64,000 bases of DNA from Rhinolophus ferrumequinum. Taxonomy: Eukaryota; Chordata; Mammalia; Chiroptera; Rhinolophidae. Within the stretch, counting starts at the first letter, position 1. Every line of letters begins with the position of its first letter. Where the stretch lies: contig NC_046293.1 in NCBI RefSeq assembly GCF_004115265.2, forward strand, positions 26,360,173-26,424,172. Direction: 5' to 3'. Both the position numbers and the translations under genes were made by a program. Of this stretch, positions 46,928-58,839 are shown piece by piece. The notes below the pieces were generated by a model, which saw nothing but the letters and a program-made list of their open reading frames with translations, did no database searches and was not told where the DNA came from.

Positions 46928-47906
46928 TGTGGGGACAGAGTCACAGAGAGCAGTTTCCAGGCTCTCAGCCTCATGTGGAAAGGTGCTAACTTGGGTAGTA
47001 GATGGCCATCAGCTGTGACTAGTTGGCCATCACCTGTAACCAGTTAGCCATTAGCCACTAATATAGCTGCTGTGGCTAAGCTAGCAAGCACGGATTGCAG
47101 CTAGTAAGTCGGGTTGGTTGGTAGAGAAGCAGATGGCAGATTGCAGGTCGTGTGGCTCCTGCTTCCTGTGTCTCCAACCCAGCCTCCAGCAAGAATGTAG
47201 TTGTATGAACCCCTTATCCATTGCTCCATGGGTGTTCCTTTTTGGCCTCACCATATCCTGCATTCTTGTGTGGGGAGCGGGACCACAGTCCCTGCATGAC
47301 ACCTAGGGTCTCTCAAAGTTTCGCGGAACCCAGATAGGCAGCATCTGGCTTGAGCATTGTCCCATATTGGCTGAGCAGGCCTCAGCCCAGCACTAGCAGC
47401 ACACTGCCTTGGTTCGCAGCTTGGCCTCTCGAGGCAATTCTAAGCAGGGTGCAGGAAGCAGCCATCTGTGATTACTTTGTGGCTGTGGGGTCAGAGCCAG
47501 GAGTGCAATTTCCAGGCTTTCGGCCTTACGTGGAAAGGTGCTGGCTCAGGTAGTAAATGGCCATCAACTGTGATTGGATGGCCATCAGCTGTGGCTAGTT
47601 GACCGTCAGTTGTAACCAGTGAGCCATTGGCCATTAATATAACTGCCGTGGCTACGCTAGCATTAATGGGGCTAGCAAGAAGATGGTGGCTGAGCTGGCA
47701 AGTGGTGGAGTGCAGGTTGTGGATTGAAGAGAAGTGGACAGCAGGTTGCGGATAGTGTGGCTCCTGCTTCCTGTGTCTCCAACCCAGCAACCAGTGAGAA
47801 TATAGTGGTATGACTCCCCTATCTCTGGCTCCGTGGGTGTTCCTTTTTGGCCTCACCATATCCTGCATTCCTTCATGGGGAACAGGAGCTGAGACCCTGC
47901 ATGACA
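46928..47906 (+). mobile_element. LTR retrovirus-like element, same LTR family, opposite orientation, fossil
   Basis: Two LTRs, 46928-47301 and 47484-47906, with TGTGGGG...ATGACA borders. They are homologous to, but inverted from, those at 42720-44534. Only about 180 bases lie between them, so almost the whole interior is gone. No target duplication could be matched. Broken; family not assigned. Confidence 0.75.
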
Positions 47907-50095
47907 AGTTCCAAACATGAAAAACCTCCAAACATACAAGTAAGAATCAACTTGATTACTAAATGAATCTTTTTGCCATTGTCACAGGCTGAATTTTCAT
48001 TTAAGAGGTTGACTGAAAGCTGAGCTTCTATTTGCTAACAGACAAATAAGGAGATGATTCTATGACACTGTTTTATGCTTTCTTCCTCTTCAAGCAGGAA
48101 ATTTTAAATTGATTCATGTAAAAATTCAAAATAAACTACAGCTCAAATTTTGTGTGTTTCCTTGTAAATTCTTATTCCTGAGATTAAATATGGCCAGGAC
48201 TCTGAATTCCTAATTTGTGGCTACAGTTTTAACTACAGGCTCCTTAAGGGATATAAACTCCATGCTCAGCATTTATACATTTTCCATTAGTAGCTCAGGC
48301 CCTCCGGTCTTTCCTCTCCAGGGAAAGCGCATACTAGGCCTAAGCTACTCACCTCTTCACTGAGAGAGAAAGAGAGAGAGACCTAAGTAGGTGTGTACAC
48401 AACCAAATCCTGGTTTTCAAATACCCTTTTACACTAAAATAAATCAGCACTCCTTGGAGAAATAGTGAACTTAGGGCTGGATTAGGGAAAGTACAAAATG
48501 AACCTGAAATAGTTTGTTGTGTCAGACTATAAGCAAACACAAACAATCATGGAGACATGTCAGTAGGACACAGGAGCCAACTTGAGTGGTTCTTTGTTAC
48601 AAACCTAGAACAATATGGGCATTAAAATAAATAATGATACAAGTACATAACCCATCGAATGAAATATGGATCTGTAAGTCCATACTGATATAAATAAAGG
48701 AATGAATAAATAAATGGGTAATTTCAAGTAAGTATTCTTCATCAGGCAAGGGAAATGTTCTCGTTTTTAAGAATATGTGGCAAAAGACTTTCAAATATAA
48801 TAAGTTCCTTATACATACTAATACTCATTAATATAATAAGGTGACTTAGGAAGATTTCCACAGTATATTTCTAGGAGACTTTACCTTTTAGACACCGGAT
48901 TCTGGTATCTTTTAAGAAATAGAGTCCCCGTTCCCTTCCCTGTCTCTCACTCTTTTTCATTCTCAAAATCTACCGCAAAGACTCAGCTTTATATAGCCAG
49001 CCCTTCGTTTCCCTTTGTGTAGGAAGACCTTAGTTCTCGAGACATGCAGGTGCTTCCTAGAGAGTAAGATCTCCAACATAAAATGAAAATTCCTACCAAG
49101 TGCTATCATCTCAACTCTGAGATTTATAGCACTATCTGAAACTAATCGGAGATCTCACCCGTTTCCTATAATGTCCTTATCTTGAGAGGATGGCATAAGA
49201 AAGTGGCAAAGTTTGAATTTTTATATATAATATACAAAAATATAGTGGTTTTGTCCATATTAGCAACAGTGTTCTGATTTTCACTGGAGGACTTCACCTT
49301 AAGATAGGGTTTGGGGATTGTGGATATATAGATGTGGTAAAAACAATCTAAAGACATTTTCCTACTTTTAGCTTCCCAGGCATTACTTATAAAACAAACA
49401 TTTACAAGAAATTAATTGCTTTATTGCACGTTTTATTTTTTCCTCTTTCATATCTACATTTTATGCCAGAAAAAACTGAGATCTAAACAAAGAGCACTTC
49501 TCTTTTAATAATTTTGATTTAAGGTTTTGTTATGAAAAATATTGAAAATATTTTGTTATTAAAAATATTACATACAAAGGTAAAGAGAACAATACAATAA
49601 ATCTGATGTACCCACTTTTAGCAATTATCAATATATGGCCAATATGCTCTCACCTTATCCCACTTCCTTATGGATTATTTTGATTTGCATTCTAGATATG
49701 ATATGATAGCTCCGTATCCCTTAGATTGTACAATATGTTATTATAACCAAATTTCCAGCAATTGTAATTAGCTAATATGAAAGGATTTTAACAGCTTCAA
49801 TGACTTCTAGACTATCTGATTTCTGCAGTTATATCAGTAGCAAAAATATTCACACATACAATTTATTGTAAAAGATAATCAAAACATGAATTAAATGGCT
49901 AAATCTTTATTATTACTGAGACTAGGTAGTTACCTAGAGGAACTAAACAGTGTTAGGCACTAACACATTAAGATGAACTGCAAATGCCTGAATGACAGTT
50001 TACATCGCAGATCCATACTGAATAATTGAATTTTATGAAAGACTCCGTGTAAACGATAGTGATTTTTAGCTGGTCTTTGAATATTTTTCATTTTT
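47907..50095. other. Intergenic, no gene recognised
   Basis: Unassigned AT-rich DNA. Simple GA repeat near 48358-48382. Stretches near 48620-48720 and 49500-49680 look repeat-derived, but their family could not be named. Confidence 0.45.
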
Positions 50096-50275
50096 CTTTT
50101 TAAATTTATTGGGGTGGCAATGGTCAACAAAATTACATAGGTTTCAAGTGTACAATTATAATACATCATCTATATATGGCATTATGTGTTCACCACACAG
50201 AGTCAATTCTCCCTCCATCACCATATATTTGACTCCCTTACTCTCTTATTTCTCTGTTAGATCTTACCACACATT
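50096..50275 (-). mobile_element. L1 3' UTR fragment
   Basis: Antisense bat L1 tail: 'aaatttattggggtggcaat', 'ttacataggtttcaagtg', 'tgtgttcaccacacagagtc'. Confidence 0.85.
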
Positions 50276-50367
50276 CAATTTGGATGACTTTTGTTTTTTA
50301 ACAACATCCTGCTTCTGTAGATCTGTGTGAGTGGAGTGTGACTGACTCACAGCGGATTATGTATATA

Positions 50368-51951
50368 CGAGGTCTGACAAGTTCACGAACTTGCTGCAAC
50401 GATGTTGCTAACCTTTTTTGATATCAGAGGGATTGTTCATCATGAATTTGTACCAACTGGACAAACAGTTAACCAAGTTTACTATTTGGAAGCGCTGAAA
50501 AGGCTGCGTGAAAAAGTTAGACGACCTGAACTTTTCCCCAACAATTCCTGGCTCTTGGATCACGACAATGCACCAGCTCACACGGCACTGTCAGTGAGGG
50601 AGTTTTTAGACAGTAAACAAATAACTGTATTGGAACACCCTCCCTACTCGCCTGATCTGGACCCCAATGACTTCTTTCTTTACCTGAAATTAAGGAAATA
50701 TTGTAAGGAAGACATTTTGATGACATTCAGGACATCGAGGGTAATATGACGACAGCTCTGATGGCCATTCCAGAAAGAGTTCCAAAATTGCTTTGAAGGG
50801 TGGACTAGGTGCTGGCGTTGGTGCATAGCTCCCCAAGGGGAGTACTTTTTTTTTCTTTAATAAATTAATTAATTAATTTTTTTAATTTATTGGGGTGACA
50901 ATTGTTAGTAAAATTACATAGATTTCAGGTGTACAATTCTGTATCACATCATCTATAAATTACATTGTGTGTTCACCACCCAGAGTCAGTTCTCCTTCCA
51001 TCACCATATATTTGATCCCCCTCACTCTCATCTCCCACTCCCCAGCCCCCTTACCCTCTGGTAACCACTAAATTACGTTCCCCAGATTAATTTTCAAAAC
51101 CCCGTGGCCATCTTGTGGTTACTGATTGTTTTCTAATCCCCTCACCTTCCCCCTTACCCCCACCCCCACCCCGTCCATCTAGCAACCCTCAGTTTTTCCT
51201 CTTTGTCTCCAAAACTGTTTCTGATTAGTTCATTCACTTATTCTTTTCCTTAGATTCCGCATATAAGTGAGATCATATGGTACTTATCTTTCTCTGTCTG
51301 ACTTATTTCACTGAACATAATGTTCTCTAGGTCCATCCATGTTGTTGCAAATGGTAAGATTTCTTTCTTCTTTATGGCTGTGTAATACTCCATTGTATAA
51401 ATGTACCACAGTTTCTTAATCCAGTCATCTATCGATGGGCATTTTGGTTGTTTCCATGTCTTAGCTATTGTGTATAGTGCTGCAATAAACATAGGAGTGC
51501 ATAAAGATTTTTGAATTGGAGTTTTGGATTTCTCCGGATAGATGCCTAGGAGTGGAAATACTGGATCATAGGGTAGTTCCATTTTCAGATTTTTGAGATA
51601 CCTCCATACTGTTTTCCATAGTGGCTGCACCAATCTGCAATCCCACCAACAGTGCACAGGCGTTCCCTTTTCTCCACATCCGCGCCAGCACTTGTTGTTT
51701 GTTGATTTATTGATGATAGCCATTTTGACTGGGGTGAGGTGGTATCTCATTGTGGTTTTTATTTGCATTTCTCTGATGGTTAGTGAGGTTGAGCATTTCT
51801 TCATATGTCTGTTTGCCATCTGTATGTCCTTTTTAGAAAAATGTCTCTTCAAGTCCTCTGCCCCAAGGGGAGTACTTTAAAGGTGACTGTAGTGATATTC
51901 AGCAATGGGGTATATAGAACTTTTTCTAAGATGAGTTTGCAAACTTAATTG
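50368..51951 (+). mobile_element. Mariner-like transposon, internally deleted and split by L1
   Basis: The left end CGAGGTCTGACAAGTTCACG follows TA (50366-50367). The right end retains GAGTTTGCAAACTTAATTGT, the inner part of the inverted repeat, and lacks the outer bases. The transposase C-terminal part (50402-50749) reads DIRGIVHHEFVPTGQTVNQV, LLDHDNAPAHTALSVREFL and PPYSPDLDPNDFF, which is the mariner D,D34D catalytic block. The N-terminal half is missing and the 3' end is frameshifted. An L1 (50849-51860) lies in the 3' part. Confidence 0.88.
50849..51860 (-). mobile_element. Young 5'-truncated L1 with 18-bp TSD
   Basis: Flanked by identical CCCCAAGGGGAGTACTTT at 50831-50848 and 51861-51878. 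Antisense poly-A (T-run) lies at 50849 and L1 3' UTR follows. An unbroken 200-codon ORF2 C-terminus (51250-51852) has the L1 Cys-rich knuckle ([18 protein letters not shown]) and [14 protein letters not shown]. The open frame and exact duplication indicate youth. The subfamily matches the bat L1 tails elsewhere in the window. Confidence 0.94.
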
Positions 51952-52149
51952 TATAGAAAAGTGCTAACAGCTCTGAGACATAATACTTACTCTTTACACT
52001 TTTTCCCTTAGTTATTAAATTAGAGCTCTATCCAGGTCTAGAAAAATTTAAATGATATTCAGTGATACATTACACATGCAGATGGATGATTGCAATGAAG
52101 CAAGGCAGATTCCACAGAGATGTCTACATGACTTCTCTAGGAGGCCTAC

Positions 52150-53091
52150 CTATGTAGCCGAGGGTGCCTTTCCTTTCAGGCCATGCTTCAGGTGCAAAGG
52201 AATCCTCAAGAAAGCTTTCCTCATTTGGCTGTTTCCAAAAATCACAACATTTGAGTGACCTGAAGGACACAGATTTCCTAACATATAACCAAGCATCACA
52301 ACCAGCTTTTTCCATAGCAAAAAATGTCCCCAAAATGTCAGGAAAAAGGGAACATGGTACAGTGCAAAGAACACAAGAAATAAAAACGCAGTTTACATCA
52401 CTCTGAAATGGGACTCCATACGGACATCTCCGGATTTCCTGATGTTGATCTCAATGTGTTTCGTGTGTCTCCACAAAGAAAGCAGTAACAGTAAAAAGGA
52501 AATCAAGGAAATAGAGAAAGGAGGAAAGCACCCAATCATGAACATAATAATATAATTTAAATTTTTATTTTTACTCACACTGAATAGCCCAGTCATAGTT
52601 CTCTCATATTTTGAGGGGACATGATACCAGAAGACATCAAAATGATATGGCAAAGGAAAGCTAATGAGCAGGAAGGGCACAGATACCAGCAGAAGCATGA
52701 AAACTACTTTGTTAGTTCTCCATTTTAGCCAAAGGAAAAGGGCATAGGAGAAATTGGCGATCTTCGGGAAATAAAAGACAGCGAGACAAACGGCAAACCA
52801 AGTGCTCAGGTGGTTGGCCAGTATCAACATACTAGAAAGGACATGGTTTCCTTCCATGGTGTCACAGATTTCCTGATAGACCAGCACTGAAAACAAATTG
52901 ACAATTGATAGCCACAGCAGATTGATTCTGGCAAAGGCCAAACTAGGAAGAATGAAGTCAAGCAAGCATAGCTTCTGATTTCTAATCCAGGCAATGCAAT
53001 TTGTAAATCCAATGAATCCATTCCCTAAAATCCCTATTATAAATTCTCCACGTATTACAATCATGAAAACTTTCTCCAATGTATTCAACAT
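52150..53091 (-). pseudogene. Fifth bitter taste receptor, single in-frame nonsense codon (TAS2R, subfamily unresolved)
   Basis: From the ATG at 53091 to a TAG at 52150-52152 the frame is unbroken for 313 codons except for TAA at codon 233 (52393-52395), at the ICL3-TM6 edge. The family usually has lysine there (A-M-K). Before it: MLNTLEKVFMIVIRGEF, GILGNGFIGFTNCIAW (TM1), LILANHLSTWFAVCLAVFYF (TM3), LFLWLKWRTNKVV (TM4) and [19 protein letters not shown] (TM5). After it, in the same frame: TAFLFLVFFALYHVPFFLTF (TM6), CPSGHSNVVIFGNSQMRKAF (TM7) and a basic tail. Pro replaces Leu in FYFPKIA. The truncated 232-residue product would lack TM6-TM7 and not signal. Position beyond TAS2R10 and wording suggest TAS2R42/18-like, not proven. 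An unfixed allele or sequencing error remains possible. Confidence 0.9.
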
Positions 53092-56000
53092 GGCTGCAAA
53101 GAGAAAATTCTGATCTGTAGTTTGTTGATTGACTAACTTCCAGATGATTTGCTAGATAATGTCATAGATTTTATGTTTAATTATGCAGTAGTATTCTTCT
53201 CCTTGTGTTTTGTTGTGACTCTTTCTTTCAGCTATAAAGCCCAGCAACCTGCAATCAGACTGTGGAATCACTCTCTATAACACTCAATGAACATTTCCAA
53301 CCAGCTCTGCTAAGAATTTCCAGTCTTGTTCAGATTGTCAGCTACAAACTGTAACATTCTATGTATAGAGATGATTGGAAGACTAAATTCTCATTTGCTA
53401 ACATGTAAATAAAGACATAGATTAATTTTCACTCTTTTGAATGAAAATTATTTCTCCTCTCCCAAAGAACTGCTTCATTTGATTTACAAATCTGAATTGT
53501 GAAATCGGAACCTCAAACACCGATTTTCACCACATTAAAATAGTTCAACATGTAGGTAAAACTAGCAAGCCCTGCATGGCTGATTAATTATAACGCTTTC
53601 ATAGTGTATGAAGGTCACTGCATTACAGAGTAAGATATAAAGTTGGAAATTTTCAGAAACTTGGTGGACTATATATGCATCTAACCTCAGTATCCTAATT
53701 CCCAAGGAAAGTTTTTCTCTTTTTTATTTATTTATTTTTTTTGCTATAAAAACGTGGGCCTTTCAGCTCATATCAGTAGCATTTATACACTTTTTAAAAA
53801 AACGCTAAATCTTGTATGAAACATAAGCACTGCAAGCTATACATCATAAAAGCTGAACTTCTCATTTCCTCAAAAACCTTCTTTGAAGTATAAGGAGAGT
53901 CTTCAAATTTTTTTTTTTCAATTGAGAGTAGGGAGACTAGGAAAAAAGAGACCCATTAGCTAAAATATGGGAATTTTCCCACAGAAGATTGTTAAGATTA
54001 CTTTATGGAAAAAATGCTTTAGAAGTTATAACTGTATTTAGGATTTATCTATTGTGTATATTGCTGTTTGAAATAAAAATGCCTAAGGTGAATGTCTTCC
54101 GATCATGTGAAATTCACGAGAAGAACATTTCAAGTTACTATTATCTTCAATGCATTTGAACCAATAGTAATTAGGTGTCAATACCTACTTTTATGACTGG
54201 GTCTTTGGAGGAAATTAATAGAGGAAAAAATTCAAATTATGACATAACTAACTGAGGGAGGAGACCCTTTGAGACCCTATTCCTGGAAACAGAAACACGT
54301 ACAGGTAGAACTGCACAGAACACCTCTGCCATTTAGATGATGCTCTGAGACTAATTGAACCTTGGCACTTCAACTTCTAAGAACCAACAAATCTACTATG
54401 AATGGGGGCCCACCACAACCTAGATATGATACAAGAAGAGTTTTATCATCACGTTTGTTGCCAGCAAAATACATTCTGAGGAAGAGTGCACAGACAACAA
54501 TTTTGTGACCAGAGATAAAAATAATCAGGGAATAAAAGATTAATGACACCTGTTTTTGTACCCCCGCTCTCTGGTGCAACAAAATAGGTCATTTTTTTCA
54601 TTTATACCTGTGTAGTGTTGAATGACTCACTTCATAGACAAGGGAGAATTCACAAAATCTAGTCCTTAATTTCTCAAACGAATCCAGTATCAATTCTGCA
54701 ATTATAGCTGTAGTCCTTTTCAAGTTCTCTATTCACAGAAGCCAGAAATCTGTGTCAACCTGATTTCACCTTTCACATTTATTTGGTTTCTAAATCCAGT
54801 TAATTTTATGATCCTAATATCCCTCAAATCTATCCCTTTTTCACCAAGCCTGTAGAAACTTAGTTTGGACCCTCATCATTTTTGCCACCGACTATAAGAA
54901 TAGTTTCCTTATTGTTCCATCTACTTACAATTTTGTTCTTTTATAGCAATTCTTCCCGTTAAGTAGAGGCTCTTCCTTAGCGAAAACCTGATGATTATTT
55001 TCAGGATAAAGTTCAAATGCATCAGTATTTTCATGCTTTATTCCTGGTACTCATCCCTTCTTTGGCTCTTGTAGATACTGTTTTAGGTACAATTCCTTTG
55101 GGAAAATGTCCCTCATTAGCCAAACTTGAACTTGATGCCCTTTCTATTACCCTGCATCTCTCTCATTATAACATGTTTTGCACTTTATCTTCACTGTTTC
55201 TGGGCTGTAATTTTTTGAAAGGGAGAAAATTTCTAATGTTGCACTGCCAAAAATCCTCTCACTAAGTGCAAAACCTGACAAATAGTGGGCATAATAAGTA
55301 TTTACTAGGTTAAAAAACCAGAATCATCCTAGGAAGTTTTAGAAGTGTATAAAAGTAGATAGAATTCAAATAATAATTATTTACATATTATTTACACTGG
55401 TTTCCTTCCAATGAAGGTTTAATGTCTAAAAATACTAATTGTACACTTTAAACCTATGTAGTTTTGTTGACCATTGTAACCCCGATAAATTTTAATTTAA
55501 AAAATGGGAAAATATTTTTTATAAATTGAATGTGAAAGTCCTCCTAAGAGCTTCATTCAAAATCCCAGAAACATAAAAGAAAGAAATGATAGATTAAGCA
55601 CAATGATTATAAAATAATTCTATGAAAAATAATGTGCAAAATTTTTAAAAAATAATTTATTGGAAAATATTTGTAACACACAAATATTCAAAGGAATCTG
55701 ATAAGTTAATAAGAAAAAGCTCAGTAGTCCTGTAGAAAATGGACACAGTTTATGACAAGACGAATAATTAAATAAAGAAAACAATATTGTAGTGCCTCAG
55801 GTTTTTTCAAGGTGTGAAGGATCCCATACTTCAAAAGCAAGAAGTCCATTCACCCTAAAGGAAATTCTGTAAAGTCTTTATTCCTTTGTCCAACATAATC
55901 ATCAGACCCAGGGTTTTCTAATCAGAAAACCCTGCAGCTTCTTGGCAACTGGTGACTTTGACTAGAGCTGAGGAAATTGAGTTTAGCTCCCTATATTGAC

Positions 56001-57074
56001 CAAGGCATATCCTAGATTAAGGTCCTAAAATCAAATACCTGAAAGCGCTGGTTTGGAACATAAATATGTGTTGTTGCTGAGTGACGGACCACTGAAAGTT
56101 TTAAGATGGAAGTGTAGAGAGACTAGTTCACGGTTAAAATTATAAAACCCTATGTTAGCCAAGTGGAAAAACAAAACTAAAGAGAAAGAAAGAAACAACA
56201 AAAACCACAAAATGATTCTGGGTGGTGAACACACAATGTAATATAAAGCTGATGTATTACAGAATTGTACACTTGAAACCTATATAATTTTACTAACAAA
56301 TATCACCCCAATAAATTTAATAAAAAATAAAAAAACACACATACATGAGCTAAATCTTGCCCACTGATTACACCAGCACATATATTTAAAAAATAGAATA
56401 TTGAGGAAAATCAAAATAATGAAAGAGAATTACTAGACTAAAAACACAAAAGAACTAACCTTTTAAAAATACAGTTAATGCAGGGGACATAGAATATTAA
56501 ATAAATATTAAAGCACAATTGGAAGATCAGAGGAATTTGATAGTCTTGCATAACTATACAACAATAACATTCTCCTATAGTAAAAAGTCAACCAAAATAT
56601 TTGGGAATCAATATCACATCTGTCTTTTTTTATTACAGTGTGCGTATCAGGTTAATGCCACACATATCAGGCAGAACCAACATACCACTATGTCCTGATA
56701 TAGACTACACATTTATTCACAAGACATTCACTATCCACGTGATATGAGCTTGCCATCATGTGATCTGAGCTGGAATTTCTAGCCCAATAATTGACATATC
56801 ATGCTTCAAAAGAAATAAAAACAAAAATTCTAATAGAAATACAAAGTGATCCATAAAGTATGATATAATATAAAAGTCTATGTTGTTATTTTTAAAATAA
56901 AAGACAAATGAGAAGAAATAATCAAATAAATAGACAAAATTCTTAGCTAAATAAAACTCTAGATTAAAAATATAATTCAAGTGCTAAACTGAGGACATGC
57001 TTGAAGTTTCAATAGAAAAAGCACACCCATTCATTATAGCAATAATAAAAATAAAAAACAAGTACAGCATAGTG
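53092..57074. other. Intergenic with L2-like and L1-tail remnants
   Basis: No gene. 54930-55310 reads like an old L2 3' region. 55435-55505 and 56215-56335 are plus-strand L1 3' tails ('caccccaataaattta' wording). The rest is unassigned. Confidence 0.5.
56215..56335 (+). mobile_element. L1 3' tail fragment
   Basis: 'ctgggtggtgaacacacaat', 'cttgaaacctatataatttt' and 'caccccaataaatttaata', then A-rich: the same tail as the L1 in TAS2R9. Confidence 0.85.
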
Positions 57075-57350
57075 ATCAGGCATCTACAAAATCTATGAAG
57101 TGATCCCCCTGTGTAGATGCCTGATCACTGCACTATATACCTGAAGCTGAAGTAGAATAATATTGAATGTCAACTATAATTAAATATATGTAAAGTACAA
57201 CATAGGGAATATAGTTAATGGTATTGTAACAGCTATGTACGATGTCAGAGGGGTAGTAGACTTGGGGGTGTTATCACTTTGTGAGGTGTGTAAAGGCCTA
57301 ATCATTATGTTGCATTGCATACCTGAAACTAATAAAATAAAATAAAAAAC
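57075..57350 (+). mobile_element. L1 (L1MA-like) 3' end
   Basis: 'cctgatcactgcactatata', 'atagttaatggtattgtaac', 'gcatacctgaaactaataa' then A-rich: L1 3' UTR in sense orientation. Diverged. Confidence 0.75.
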
Positions 57351-57419
57351 AGTAAGTACACAAACTCCACACCTAGATATATCTTGGAGAAATTTATGTA
57401 TTGTAATAATAAAGATAAA

Positions 57420-58810
57420 TGCTTCAAACTTTCAGAAAGAGATGGGTCAGCCCACTAAAATGCTGCTTGATCCATAATTACAGGCAAAACCAGTTTTGGT
57501 GGCCAAAATCCTAATTAAAGTTCCTACAAAGACGATAGCAAACCATAGTCTTTCATCCAGTTTCCAGCTGCTGTGTCAGACATGGTATCTACATATAAGC
57601 AGATAAATAGTCTCTGATAGCTGATATGCAATTGCTGACCTGTTAATGCTTGGTTTTTTCCCCATAGCAATGTAGAAGAGCCACTAGAAGCAATTTGCTT
57701 TTACCCAGCAGCCCAAATGGTACAATTTTATAGTCTTGCCTAAGACTGTGTCATCCTTCCTGCTGTTTAGTGGAAACATTCCACCCAACATACACTGGCC
57801 CACTGAACTGATGGCATTGTGCTGGTTGTATCTTATAATCAGGAAGTAGAAGTACCTCAAATGCCTTAGTAAGACATATACTATTCAAACATGAGAGATA
57901 AACCTCACAAAATTTCAGAAGATTGTACCTCAGTGCAATTTCTGGGAAATCCCATGGCCTGGAACTTGTTGAGATGTTTCCTCCACTGTGAAAGACAATT
58001 TGCTGAATGGTGTATCACCTGTGTATTAGTAAAAAAAAAAAAAAAAAAAAAAAATAGGCACAACATTGAATTGGCCTTTTGGATTTCAGAATAAAAAAAA
58101 AAATCTGAGTGTGCTACTTTGACCTGTTTGTTGGCAGAGTAATCAAAATGCTGCCACTTGTGAGTAGGGACCTGAGCAAGATAAAGTTCTTCAGACAATC
58201 TAGGCTCTTCCACGTGGATCCAAAAAATCCAATGATATGTGAAGTGTGAATTAGCAGATAATGTAGTTGAAATTGATAGTAAAGTGGTCTGTAATTTACT
58301 TGTGATTTTCAGATTTGTTCAAGTTGAATCTCTTATATAGCATTCCTAGTTAATAATAGATTACATCTGTCCATGCCCAACTTTGTGGCTTGGTGAATTA
58401 TATAACATGATACAGCAAGCTCAGATCATACGATGGCAAACTCAGATCACATGGATAATGAATGTCTCATGCTTAAATATTTAGTCTATATCAGGACTTA
58501 GTGGAGTGTTGGTTCTGCCTGATGTGTATGGCATTACAGATCCACTCAGGGAGGCCATGAAAGACATTGGTGAAGAGAAATCCTGGTTATTTGGTTGTCC
58601 GTTTGTCTGAATGGAGAGATGGCCAGAAAATATATCTACCCTGGCAAAAGCCAGAATAGCCTTGAGAGCAAAGGGAACTCCTAAAGAGTACCTCATGAAA
58701 GTGAATGTAATCCCAGCAAATAGTGTCCAGGTACAGTACAATATCTGAGCATAATAATGATCCAGTACCAATGAAGTACATTCATATCAGAAAACTTCAG
58801 ATGGGAGGGT
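57420..58810 (-). mobile_element. ERV pol remnant, ERVL-like, fossil
   Basis: Minus-strand translations in scattered frames resemble ERVL pol regions (for example QHFDYSANKQVKVAH and QWRKHLNKFQAMG). No LTRs were found beside it. It is an old, heavily broken fragment bearing a poly-A/T run near 58031. The family call is from general resemblance only. Confidence 0.4.
58031..58054 (+). repeat. Poly-A run
   Basis: About 24 A residues within the ERVL-like remnant, origin unclear. Confidence 0.9.
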
Positions 58811-58839
58811 ATATGTGAAGAGATTTCAATAAAACCCCC

